Below, in pieces: positions 1-7,600 of a stretch of 10,088 nucleotides of DNA (position 1 is its first letter; each line of letters begins with the position of its first letter). This DNA comes from Planctomycetaceae bacterium (GTDB taxonomy: Bacteria > Planctomycetota > Planctomycetia > Pirellulales > UBA1268): positions 1 through 10,088 of the forward strand of contig DNLZ01000053.1 in the NCBI GenBank assembly GCA_003488325.1, given 5' to 3'. The notes beneath the pieces are model-generated. The model worked only from the letters and a program-made list of their open reading frames with translations. It had not been told where the DNA came from and searched no databases. The translations under genes and the position numbers were made by a program.

Positions 1-28
1 GAGATGTCCGAGGCGCACCGGTCGGGGC

Positions 29-961
29 TCAGAAGAAGAGCCGTGCCGCCGTACCGCCGAGCACGTCGGCGCGCTCGGCGTCCGAGAGAAAATCACACCG
101 GTCGCGGATGAGGGCCAGCGATGGCTCGTACCCCTGACCGACCGCGAGCTGGTAGGGACAGTCGGTCGCCCACATGAGCCGCCTCGCCCCGAACGCGTCG
201 CGCAGGCGACGGACCATGTCGGCAAGATCGTCGTACGGGGGCCGCTTCCGACCGAGTGCGTAGAAGGCCGAGGTCTTCACGTGCACCTGCCGGTGCCGTG
301 CGAGCGCGCAGAGCGCGTCGAGGGCCTGCCCGTCCACGGCACCACCCATTCCGATCCGCGCGAAGTGATCGATCACGACCGGCGTGCGGGGATGCGACGT
401 GCACATGCGGTCGATCGCCGGCAGGGCATCGGGGTCGGCGAGCAGGCACATGGCGAGTCCGTCGTCGGCCCCGAGCGACCACATGCGCTCGAGGCCGGGG
501 GACTCGTGCCACGCTTCCGCGCGTGCGCGGCTGGCGTACAGCCGGAAGCCGCGGATGCCCCGACCGGCGAGGCGGCGCATCGTCGCCGCCAGATCGGCCG
601 CGTCATGGTCGACGATCGCGACGCCACCGAAGACGCCGGGATGCCGTTCCATGCAGTCGAGCATGTAGGAGTTGTCGAAGCCGTAGAAGCTCATCTGGAT
701 GAGGACCACCCGCCCGACGCCGAGCGGTCGGCAGATCGCGAGCAGTTCGGCGTCCGTGAAACTCGGCGGGGCCATGTCTCGAGCCGTCGAGCCCGGGGCG
801 AGCGGATAGCCGTCCACGTCCGGCGTCCAGACATGGACGTGCGCGTCGATGAATCCGGCCGGCGCGGTCGCCGGTGCCGCACCGCAGGCTGCCAACGCGG
901 CGCCCGCGAGGGAGCCTGGGCCGACCGTTCTCAAGAGCGCGCGACGGCCGATCATGTGCAT
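29..961 (-). CDS. Exported amidohydrolase (amidohydrolase-2 / COG3618-type TIM-barrel hydrolase)
   Basis: A 310-residue protein predicted to be a metal-dependent hydrolase of the amidohydrolase superfamily, acting on a small cyclic ester, amide or carboxylate that cannot be named from sequence. The N terminus has a twin-arginine-like stretch (GRRALLR, residues 5-11), a short hydrophobic segment and a lipobox LAAC with Cys26, so it is probably exported and lipid-anchored. The fold begins at FIDAHVHVW with the metal-binding pair His41/His43. His199 lies in VVIDHFARIG and the late metal-site aspartate is Asp267 in ATDCPY, the usual order in this family. The start is well supported: GGAGGG lies 8 bases before this ATG. 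A second in-frame ATG two codons later is less well spaced. It follows the M20 gene on the same strand after 103 bases that contain inverted repeats, so it may have its own transcript. The family is confident and the substrate unknown. Confidence 0.85.
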   Translation of the reverse strand: MHMIGRRALLRTVGPGSLAGAALAACGAAPATAPAGFIDAHVHVWTPDVDGYPLAPGSTARDMAPPSFTDAELLAICRPLGVGRVVLIQMSFYGFDNSYMLDCMERHPGVFGGVAIVDHDAADLAATMRRLAGRGIRGFRLYASRARAEAWHESPGLERMWSLGADDGLAMCLLADPDALPAIDRMCTSHPRTPVVIDHFARIGMGGAVDGQALDALCALARHRQVHVKTSAFYALGRKRPPYDDLADMVRRLRDAFGARRLMWATDCPYQLAVGQGYEPSLALIRDRCDFLSDAERADVLGGTAARLFF

Positions 962-996
962 CGTGAAGACCCTCCAGAGATCGCTCGGTCAGATCG

Positions 997-1043
997 CAGC
1001 CTGCCCCGCTCCCGAACGCTGCAGGCTGGCACCGGGTGGTGCC
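997..1043 (-). terminator. GC-rich inverted repeats between the M20 and amidohydrolase genes
   Basis: Two inverted repeats lie here. CAGCCTGC at 997-1004 pairs perfectly with GCAGGCTG at 1021-1028 around a 16-base loop. GGCACC at 1028-1033 pairs with GGTGCC at 1038-1043 around GGGT. They share base 1028, so they could form in turn or alternately. They lie just after the M20 stop codon and before the ribosome binding site of the amidohydrolase. No T-run follows on either strand, so this is not a classic intrinsic terminator. It could be a weak terminator, an attenuator or an mRNA-stabilising element. Confidence 0.3.
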
Positions 1044-1064
1044 CATGCCATCGCCACGACGCCC

Positions 1065-2198
1065 TCAGGCTCCGATCCTCAGGACAAACTCACGATAAAA
1101 CTGCACGGCCTGCGAGACCTCGTCCACCGGCACCCACTCGTCGGCCGCGTGGGCCAGGTCGATGCTGCCCGGGCCGAACACGACCGCGGGGACGCCGTGC
1201 CGCGAGAATTTGCTCGCATCGCTCCCGTACGGCACGCCGAGCGGCGCCGGCTCGAGGCCGAGGCCGGCGGCGGCGGCCTTCGCCGCCTCCACGATCGGCG
1301 CGGACGAGTCCGTCTCGAGCGCCTCATCGACGAGGAGCGGCGGCTCCACGGTCGCGCGGCAGGGGCCGTCGCCCAGCACCCGCTCGACGAGCCGGCGGTA
1401 CTCCCCGAGCACGGCGGCGGCCGACTCGCCGGGGAGCAGCCGGCGATCGACGGCCAGCGTGCACGATTCGGGCACGATGTTGATCTGCACGCCTCCGGCG
1501 ATCGTTCCCACCGAACCGGTGGCCGCGCCGAGCAGTGGATGCCGGTCACGACCGAGCGCCCCGTGCGCCTCGTCGAGCGCGAGCACGAGGCGGGCGGCGG
1601 CCGAGATCGCGCTCGCACCCAGCTCCGGACGCGACGAATGCGCCGCGCGTCCGTGCACCGTGATCCGGAACCGCAGCACGCCCTTGGTGGCCGTCACGAT
1701 CCGCAGGGAGGTCGGTTCGGCCACGACCGCGGCCTCGGCGACGAGTCCGGCGACGAGCGCGAGCACCCCCGTGAAGACGTGCTCCTCGTCGACCACGGCC
1801 GCCATCCAGACATCGCAGGGAGGCACGGTTCCCTCGCGGTGCAGGTCCGCCACCGCCTGCATCATCGCCGCCAGTCCGGCCTTCGTGTCACACGCACCCC
1901 GACCGTGCAGGCGACCGTCGCGCACCACCGGCTCGAACGGCGGAATGGCCATGCCCGCGACCGAAACCGTATCCATGTGCGCCTCGAGCACGACCCGGCG
2001 GGCTCGATCGCGCCCCGGAAGCACGGCGACGACGTTCTCGCGGCCGGGCTGGACGCGCTGCCTGAACGTCTCGAGCCCGACCTCGTCAAAATATCGCTCG
2101 ACCGCGGCCGCGACGCCCGCCTCGCCGGGTCCGCCGAATGCCGGGTTGACGCTGTCGATGGCCACGAGCCGCGCGAGCAGGTCGGTCACGTCGGCCAT
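1065..2198 (-). CDS. M20 family metallopeptidase / ArgE-DapE-type deacylase
   Basis: A 377-residue cytoplasmic di-zinc hydrolase of the M20 family, whose known members remove acyl groups from amino acids (ArgE, DapE) or cleave C-terminal residues from small peptides. The full set of family residues is visible. EAHMDTV gives His74 and Asp76, and RGACDTKAG gives the bridging Asp104. VVDEEH gives the general base Glu138 followed by zinc ligand Glu139, VAEPTSL gives Glu161, and the last ligand His350 is in DLAHAADEW. A dimerisation (lid) domain starts around TKGVLRFRITVHGRAAHSSRP. The reading frame stays open upstream, but MADVTDLLARLVAIDSVNP matches how the family begins, so I start there; no clear Shine-Dalgarno precedes it. 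A small cysteine-rich gene ends 25 bases upstream on the same strand, suggesting co-transcription. No arginine or lysine biosynthesis genes are adjacent, so assignment to ArgE or DapE would be a guess. Confidence 0.88.
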   Translation of the reverse strand: MADVTDLLARLVAIDSVNPAFGGPGEAGVAAAVERYFDEVGLETFRQRVQPGRENVVAVLPGRDRARRVVLEAHMDTVSVAGMAIPPFEPVVRDGRLHGRGACDTKAGLAAMMQAVADLHREGTVPPCDVWMAAVVDEEHVFTGVLALVAGLVAEAAVVAEPTSLRIVTATKGVLRFRITVHGRAAHSSRPELGASAISAAARLVLALDEAHGALGRDRHPLLGAATGSVGTIAGGVQINIVPESCTLAVDRRLLPGESAAAVLGEYRRLVERVLGDGPCRATVEPPLLVDEALETDSSAPIVEAAKAAAAGLGLEPAPLGVPYGSDASKFSRHGVPAVVFGPGSIDLAHAADEWVPVDEVSQAVQFYREFVLRIGA

Positions 2199-2223
2199 GG
2201 ATGGCGATCCGGGCGATGCTCGA

Positions 2224-2439
2224 TCACGCTGCGTCCCCACCCTGCCACTCGCCGCACCAGTCACCCTCCTCGGTATGCGGCCACAGGCCCACGAGCAGGA
2301 GCTTGTCGTCCCGGACGACCGGGAGCGCCGGCGGCATCCGCCGACACTGTCCCCAGCCCGCACCCAGCTCGGGACGCACCATGTCGCCCCGGCCGGCCGT
2401 GCGCCAATAGCGGCAGGTCGCACAGGTCCGCTCGTGCAT
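2224..2439 (-). CDS. Small four-cysteine protein of unknown function
   Basis: About 71 residues, with a CATCRYW motif near the start, then GQCRRMPPALP, and WPHTEEGDWCGEWQ near the end. The four cysteines (CxxC, one central, one in DWCGEW) could hold a metal or an iron-sulfur centre. Short proteins with this CxxCxxW / CRRxPP / WP...DWCGE layout occur in many bacterial genomes and, as far as I know, have no assigned function. The start is uncertain: the ATG used here has GGGGGGAG only two bases before it, while in-frame starts at 2463 (ATG) and 2481 (GTG) would add 8 or 14 residues with weaker upstream signals. The conserved part begins right after the start chosen. It is immediately upstream of the M20 gene in the same direction, so the two are probably co-transcribed, but no functional link is evident. 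Confidence 0.65.
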   Translation of the reverse strand: MHERTCATCRYWRTAGRGDMVRPELGAGWGQCRRMPPALPVVRDDKLLLVGLWPHTEEGDWCGEWQGGDAA

Positions 2440-2507
2440 CGCTCCCCCCGATGGCTCCGTCATGGTGTCTTCGCGATCCACCGCGTCTTCCGTCCTTCCC
2501 GCGCCGC

Positions 2508-2513
2508 ATCATA
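2508..2513 (-). promoter_or_regulatory. Possible -10 element for the small-protein/M20 operon
   Basis: Read on the minus strand this is TATGAT, a five-of-six match to the sigma-70 -10 consensus, in otherwise GC-rich DNA. It would start transcription near 2501, upstream of all three candidate start codons of the four-cysteine protein. No good -35 hexamer lies at 16-18 bases, so the call is tentative. Confidence 0.3.
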
Positions 2514-2558
2514 CCGACCGCATGGGGTTCCAGGGGCGATGCGTCCCGCTCGACGCCC

Positions 2559-2571
2559 CGCCCGGCGGGCG
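2559..2571 (-). terminator. Short GC hairpin just after the phosphodiesterase-like gene
   Basis: CGCCC and GGGCG flank a three-base loop about 10 bases downstream of the stop codon of the metallo-beta-lactamase-fold gene. It could end that transcript, but the stem is only five pairs and no T-run follows. The neighbouring DNA is also very GC-rich, so a chance palindrome is quite possible. Confidence 0.2.
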
Positions 2572-2580
2572 CACCGCGCG

Positions 2581-3348
2581 TCACAGGTCGTAGATCGGTC
2601 CCGCTTCGGCCAATTCAACCCCGGGCAGCGCGCGGGCGGCCAACTCGGCGGCGATCGTCGCGGTGTGCGCCGCCTTGCGGTGCACCACGAGCGTGCGGAC
2701 CCCGCGGGCGAGCCGCGCGACCTGTGTCGCGAAGGTGGCCGGCGAGAGATGGCCACAGGCCGTCGCCAGGCGCTCGAGGGATTCGGGGAAGCTGCATTCG
2801 AGGAACACGGCCCGGACGTTGGTGCGGTCCGCGAGATGCGACCAGAGCAGCTCCGTCGGGCCGGTGTCGGCGGCGAACGCCACGCACGACGTCCCGTCGT
2901 CCACGACCATCGCGAGCGTTTCGGTGCAGTGCGACACGGGCACCGGTGTGATCCGCAACCCCGCCCGCTCGACGGTCACGAGCGGCTCGATGGTGGTGGC
3001 GGTGAGGAACCGGTCGCCGGCCGTCGAGAGCGCGAAGAAATCGGGCCACATCCGGTCGTTGAGCAGGTCGCGGCGCACGGCCTCGAGCACGCCGGCCGAC
3101 GCGAGCACCTCCACGCAGTGGGGTCCCGGCACGTAGGCGTTCTCGAGGAGCAACGGCAGGCTGGCGAGATGATCGAGGTGCGCGTGCGTGAGGAACACGT
3201 GACGCACGCGCCGCTGCAGCTCCAGGTCCGCCTGCAGGCCGATCGACCCGCCGTCGATCACGACCGCATCATCGACGAGATAACTGGACAGGAATTGTGG
3301 ACCCGCTTCCGGCCGACCGCATGACGAGGGAAGGAGACGCACGCGCAT
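2581..3348 (-). CDS. MBL-fold hydrolase resembling class II 3',5'-cyclic-nucleotide phosphodiesterase
   Basis: A 255-residue metallo-beta-lactamase-fold protein. The metal motif is THAHLDHLASLPLL, giving His55, His57, Asp59 and His60. Further ligand candidates are His140 (PVSHCTE), Asp161 (AADTGPT) and a late histidine in VVHRK. The HxHLDH motif followed by a hydrophobic run, the later LECSFPE, and a short N-terminal 'FLSSYLVDDAVVIDGG' strand pair resemble class II cyclic-nucleotide phosphodiesterases (yeast PDE1 type), which hydrolyse cAMP or cGMP to the 5'-monophosphate. One position of the classic signature, just after HLDHLASL, is proline instead of a hydrophobic residue, so the match is not perfect. 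The start has GGAG six bases upstream; the frame stays open further 5' but runs through the promoter region into the cyclase. The gene is divergent from an adenylate cyclase, which strengthens the phosphodiesterase reading. A different MBL hydrolase, for example a ribonuclease Z relative, is the alternative. Confidence 0.8.
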   Translation of the reverse strand: MRVRLLPSSCGRPEAGPQFLSSYLVDDAVVIDGGSIGLQADLELQRRVRHVFLTHAHLDHLASLPLLLENAYVPGPHCVEVLASAGVLEAVRRDLLNDRMWPDFFALSTAGDRFLTATTIEPLVTVERAGLRITPVPVSHCTETLAMVVDDGTSCVAFAADTGPTELLWSHLADRTNVRAVFLECSFPESLERLATACGHLSPATFATQVARLARGVRTLVVHRKAAHTATIAAELAARALPGVELAEAGPIYDL

Positions 3349-3405
3349 GAGCCGCTCCACGGCAGCAGCCGAGCCGGCGAAACGGAAGCGACCCGGGACG
3401 GGACC

Positions 3406-3413
3406 ACTATACT
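3406..3413. promoter_or_regulatory. Overlapping divergent -10 elements between phosphodiesterase-like and cyclase genes
   Basis: The eight bases ACTATACT contain TATACT on the plus strand (3408-3413) and TATAGT on the minus strand (3406-3411), each five of six to the -10 consensus. They are an AT-rich island in the GC-rich 182-base spacer between the two divergent starts. Start points would lie near 3420 (plus) and 3399 (minus), giving leaders of about 110 and 50 bases. No convincing -35 is seen on either side; minus has CGGACA at a 19-base spacing. Overlapping symmetrical -10 elements are a known form of bacterial bidirectional promoter. Confidence 0.4.
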
Positions 3414-3530
3414 GCCCGCCGCCGGCAGCATGTCCGTCCCACGACGGACCGCGCCGGCCCACCCCGTCGGCCGCGCGTGCCCGCATCAGGGCGGCACGTG
3501 TCGCGTCGGTCGCCGTCTGACGAGACCCGC

Positions 3531-4652
3531 ATGAGCGCCGCGTCCGCTGGTAGCGCCGCAGCACCCGTCGGCCCGCGGCATCGCGTGCTCGTCGTGGACG
3601 ATCAGGCGCTCATCGGCACCTCGGTGCAGCGGATGCTCGCCGGGCAGGCGGACATGGAGGTGCAGTTTCGGCGCGATGCCGCCTCGGCCCTGCAGGCCGC
3701 CATCTCCTTCGGGCCGACGGTCATCCTGCAGGATCTCGTCATGCCGGACGTCGAGGGGGCCGAGATGGTGCGACGCTTCCGCGCCCTGCCCGAGACCGCC
3801 CACGTGCCGGTGATCGTCCTCTCGGCGGTCGAGGAACCGGCGGTGAAGGCCGCGTTGCTCGCGGGCGGGGCGGCCGACTACCTCGTCAAGCTTCCCGATC
3901 CGATCGAACTCGCCGCACGCGTGCGGATGCACTCCGAGGCGCACGCGCGGCTCCTCGAGCGCAACGCCGCCTTCGCCGCGCTCGAGCAGGCCAACGCCGA
4001 TCTGGCCCGGGAGCGCGAGCGGTCCGAGCGGCTCCTGCATGTCGTCCTGCCGCACGCGATCGCCGAGCGGCTCAAGAGCGGTCCGCAGGTGATCGCCGAC
4101 GTGCACGCCGACGTCACCGTCCTCTTCGCCGACATGTCGGGCTTCACGGAGCTCACGAGTCGGTGCTCGCCCCGGGAGATCGTCGAACTCCTCGACGAGA
4201 TCTTCGCCCGCTTCGACGAGCTCGCGGCGACGCACGGGATCGAGAAGATCAAGACGATCGGTGACGCGTGGATGGCCGTCGCGGGGCTTCCGGAGCCACG
4301 GCCCGATCACGTGGAGGCCATGGCGGACCTGGCGCTCGAGCTCGTCCGGGCGTTCGACGAGCTGGCGACGCGCCGTAAGCTGCCCACCCGCCTCCGCATC
4401 GGCCTGCACACGGGTCCGGTCGTCGCGGGCGTCATTGGCCGCGATCGATTTGCGTACGACCTGTGGGGAGACACGGTGAATCTCGCCAGCCGCATGGAGT
4501 CGCACGGGGAGCCGGGCCGCGTCCATCTGACCGCCACGACGGCGGCCCGGCTCGGTGATGCCTTCGACATCGTCGACCGTGGCGACATCGTGGTGAAGGG
4601 CAAGGGACCCGTCCGCACGGCGTTTCTCGTCGGCCGCCGGCCGCGGGGATGA
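3531..4652 (+). CDS. Receiver-domain class III adenylate cyclase
   Basis: A 373-residue cytoplasmic response regulator predicted to make cAMP from ATP. Residues 17-132 are a CheY-like receiver: acidic pair Asp23/Asp24, phosphoacceptor Asp68 in VILQDLVMPDVEG, Ser98 and Lys120. The LQDLVMPD and YLVKLPDPIELAARVRMHS wording resembles WspR-type receivers. Residues about 135-182 are a charged helical segment (ERNAAFAALEQANADLARER) likely to form a coiled coil that carries the signal. Residues about 190-370 are the cyclase catalytic domain: metal aspartates Asp201 (FADMSGFT) and Asp245 (KTIGDAW), transition-state Asn317 and Arg321 (TVNLASRM). The purine-selecting positions are Lys241 and Asp310, the adenylate cyclase pair; guanylate cyclases have Glu and Cys. 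One chain has both halves of the site, so a homodimer would have two. The start used is the ATG just before the receiver; an in-frame GTG at 3477 has no ribosome binding site. No sensor kinase is in the window. Confidence 0.9.
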   Translation: MSAASAGSAAAPVGPRHRVLVVDDQALIGTSVQRMLAGQADMEVQFRRDAASALQAAISFGPTVILQDLVMPDVEGAEMVRRFRALPETAHVPVIVLSAVEEPAVKAALLAGGAADYLVKLPDPIELAARVRMHSEAHARLLERNAAFAALEQANADLARERERSERLLHVVLPHAIAERLKSGPQVIADVHADVTVLFADMSGFTELTSRCSPREIVELLDEIFARFDELAATHGIEKIKTIGDAWMAVAGLPEPRPDHVEAMADLALELVRAFDELATRRKLPTRLRIGLHTGPVVAGVIGRDRFAYDLWGDTVNLASRMESHGEPGRVHLTATTAARLGDAFDIVDRGDIVVKGKGPVRTAFLVGRRPRG

Positions 4653-4663
4653 GCCCGCAGCCG

Positions 4664-4698
4664 GCTCGGCGTGTCATGCACACGCTCGGCGCGTCATG
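4664..4698. repeat. 15-base direct repeat with hairpin between convergent cyclase and nrdJ genes
   Basis: GCTCGGCGTGTCATG at 4664-4678 recurs as GCTCGGCGCGTCATG at 4684-4698, a 20-base period with one mismatch. The second copy overlaps the end of nrdJ. Within it, GCGTGT at 4669-4674 pairs with ACACGC at 4680-4685 around CATGC, a compact stem-loop readable on both strands. Because the two genes converge here with only 41 bases between stop codons, it may act as a two-way terminator, although no T-run is present. Confidence 0.4.
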
Positions 4699-7600
4699 AA
4701 CAGCCCATCGAGTTGCCGCAGTTGTGGCAGAGGTAGCAGTTGCCGTTCCGCACGGTGATCGCGCCGCAGTTGTCACAGGCCGGCGCGTCGATCTGGAACG
4801 TCGCAAACTGCAGCTCGCGGTCGGCGGCACTGGCGGCCGGGTCGACCGCCATCCGCACACCCGCCCGCTCGAGCAGCTTCTCGCCACCCGCCACGGCGAC
4901 GCCACCGTCCGCACCGCGCCCGGCGGGCTTCGTCCCGCCCCGCGCCGGATGGCGCCCACGACTCGGCTCACCACTCGCGCCGTTCGCCACCGTCCCGTTC
5001 GTGCCCGTCGTGGTCGCCTTGGCCGGGGAGCCCGCGCTGCCGTTGCCGCCGGCCACTCCGTGGCCACCGACCAGCCCGCGCGCCGTCGTGGCGGCGGGCT
5101 TCCGCTCCGTTTCCGTATCCCCCTCGCCCGATGGCTCGTCGCCACCCGCCTCGTAGCCTCCCGGGCGATTCGCCTCCCGGTAGCCGGGAAGGAACTGCGT
5201 TCCCATCCAGCGGAAGAGGTAATCAACGAGACTCTTGGCCACGGGGATGTCGGGGTTTTTCGTGTAGCCCCAGGGCTCGAAGCGCGTGTGCGAGAACTTC
5301 TTGACGTACACCTCGAGCGGCACGCCGTACTGGAGGCTCATCGACACCGACGTGCCGAACGCATCCATCAGGCCACCGATCGTGCTGCCCTCCTTCGCCA
5401 TCGTGATGAAGAGCTCGCCCGGCCGGCCGTCGTCGTAGAGGCCCACCGTGATGTAGCCCTCGTGGCCACCGACGTTGAACTTGTGCGTCACGCTGCGGCG
5501 GGTGTCGGGCAGCCGCTCGCGCCGCGGCGCCGGCGTCGCCTTCGCCGCCGCCTTGTCCCCCTCGGTGCTGGTGGAGAGCGGCTGACTCTCCTTCGAGCCG
5601 TCGCGGTAGATCGCGAGCGCCTTGAGTCCGAGCCGCCAGCCCTCGGCGTACGCCCGCGCGATGTCCTCGGGCGTCGTCTCCCGAGGCATGTTCACCGTCT
5701 TCGAAATGGCGCCCGAGAGGAATGGCTGGGCCGCAGCCATCATCTTCACGTGGGCCTCCCACGCGATGCTGCGCTCGCCGAGCCGCGGCTTGAACGCACA
5801 GTCGAACACCGGCAGGTGCTCGGACCGCAGGCCCGGCGCGCCCTCGATCGTGTCGTTCTTGTCGATGAAGGCGAGGATCGCCTCGATCGCCGGCTCCTGG
5901 TAGCCGAGCGTCCGCAGGGCCAGCGGGACGGTCTGGTTGACGATCTTGAGCATGCCTCCACCGGCAAGCTGCTTGTACTTGACGAGCGCGATGTCGGGCT
6001 CGATGCCCGTCGTGTCGCAGTCCATGAGGAAGGAGATCGTGCCGGTCGGCGCGAGCACCGTGGCCTGGGCGTTGCGGTACCCGTGCTGCCGACCCCCGGC
6101 CAGCACCTCGTCCCACATCCGCCGCGCGGCGTCGTGGAGGTATCGCGGGCAGGCGGCGTCGATCTGCTCCACCGCGTCGCGGTGCATCTGCATCACCTGG
6201 AGCATCGGCTCGCGATTGGCGGCGAAGCCCTCGAAGGGACCGACCGCCGCCGCAAGCTCGGCGCTGGTGCGGTTGGCGGCTCCGTGCAGGAGCGCCGTCA
6301 GGGCTCCGCAGAGACCCCGACCGGCCGCACTGTCGTACGCGAGACCCTCGGCCATGAGCAGGCTGCCGAGATTCGAGTAGCCGAGGCCCAGCGGCCGGAA
6401 GAGGTGGCTGTTGCGGGCGATCCGCTCGGTGGGATAGCTCGCGTGGTCCACGAGGATCTCCTGCGCGACGAAGAAGATCCGGCACGCGGCGGCGAACCGC
6501 TCGACGTCGAAGACGCCATCGGGCTTGCGGAACTTCATGAGGTTCACGCTCGCGAGGTTGCACGCCGTGTCGTCGAGGAACATGTACTCGCTGCACGGAT
6601 TGCTCGCGTTGATCCGCCCCGAGTTGGGGCAGGTGTGCCAGCGGTTGATCGTCGTGTCGTACTGCACCCCGGGATCGCCGCACTGCCAGGCGCACTCCGC
6701 CATTCGGCCGAGCACGTCGCGGGCCTTGAAGCTCGGCCCCGCCTTCGCCGAGTCGGTGACCCAGCGGGTGGTCCAGGTGTCGTTGCGTTCGACGGCCTCC
6801 ATGAACTCGTCGGTGACACGCACCGAGAGGTTGGCGTTCTGGAAGAGGATCGACGCGTAGGCCTCACCGTTGAAGTTGGCGTCGTAGCCTCCCTTCTCGA
6901 TGAGCACCCGCGCCTTCTTTTCCTCCTTCGCCTTGCACTCGATGAACTCCATGATGTCGGGGTGATGCACCTTGAGCGACTGCATCTTCGCGGCACGCCG
7001 CGTCTTCCCCCCGCTTTTCACCACCGCGGCCACCTGGTCGTAGACCCGCATGAACGACAGCGGGCCCGAGGGCTTCCCACCCCCCGCGAGCTTCTCACGC
7101 TGGCTCCGCAGCGTGGAGAGGTCGGTGCCGGTACCCGAGCCGAACTTGAAGAGCATCGCCTCGCTCCGCGCGAGCTCCATGATGTCTTCCATCGTGTCCT
7201 TGACGCTCTGGATGAAGCAGGCGCTGCCCTGCGGATACTCGTAGGGGTTGTCGGGCATCACCACGTCGCGGGTCGCCTCGTTCCAGCGCCAGTTGCATGG
7301 GGCGCCCTTCACGCCGTACTGGTCGTGCAGGCCGACGTTGAACCACACCGGCGAATTGAACGCGCCGTGCTGGTGGATGCAGAGCCAGGCCAGGTCTCGG
7401 TAGAAGTGCTCGCCGTCGGCCTTCGTGCGGAAGTAGCCGTCGCGGATTCCCCAGTCGGCGATCGTGCGCGCCACGCGGTGGACGAGCTGTTTGACGGAGT
7501 GCTCCCGCTCCGGCGTGTGAATCTCGCCGTAGAAGTACTTGCTCACGACGACGTTCGTCGCCAGCTGGCTCCAGGCGGCCGGAATCTCACAGGCGGGCTG

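Noticed and set aside
2199..2423. N-terminal extension of the M20 protein
   Set aside because: The added residues overlap the small four-cysteine gene in another frame and are not part of the M20 fold.
849..2951. Long plus-strand open frame opposite the amidohydrolase, M20 and MBL genes
   Set aside because: It runs across three well-supported minus-strand genes and their spacers and has Arg/His-rich composition without domains.
3349..3564. N-terminal extension of the MBL-fold protein
   Set aside because: The frame is open but the extra sequence is Arg/Ala-rich, lacks the fold and covers the divergent promoter; the internal ATG has a proper GGAG site.
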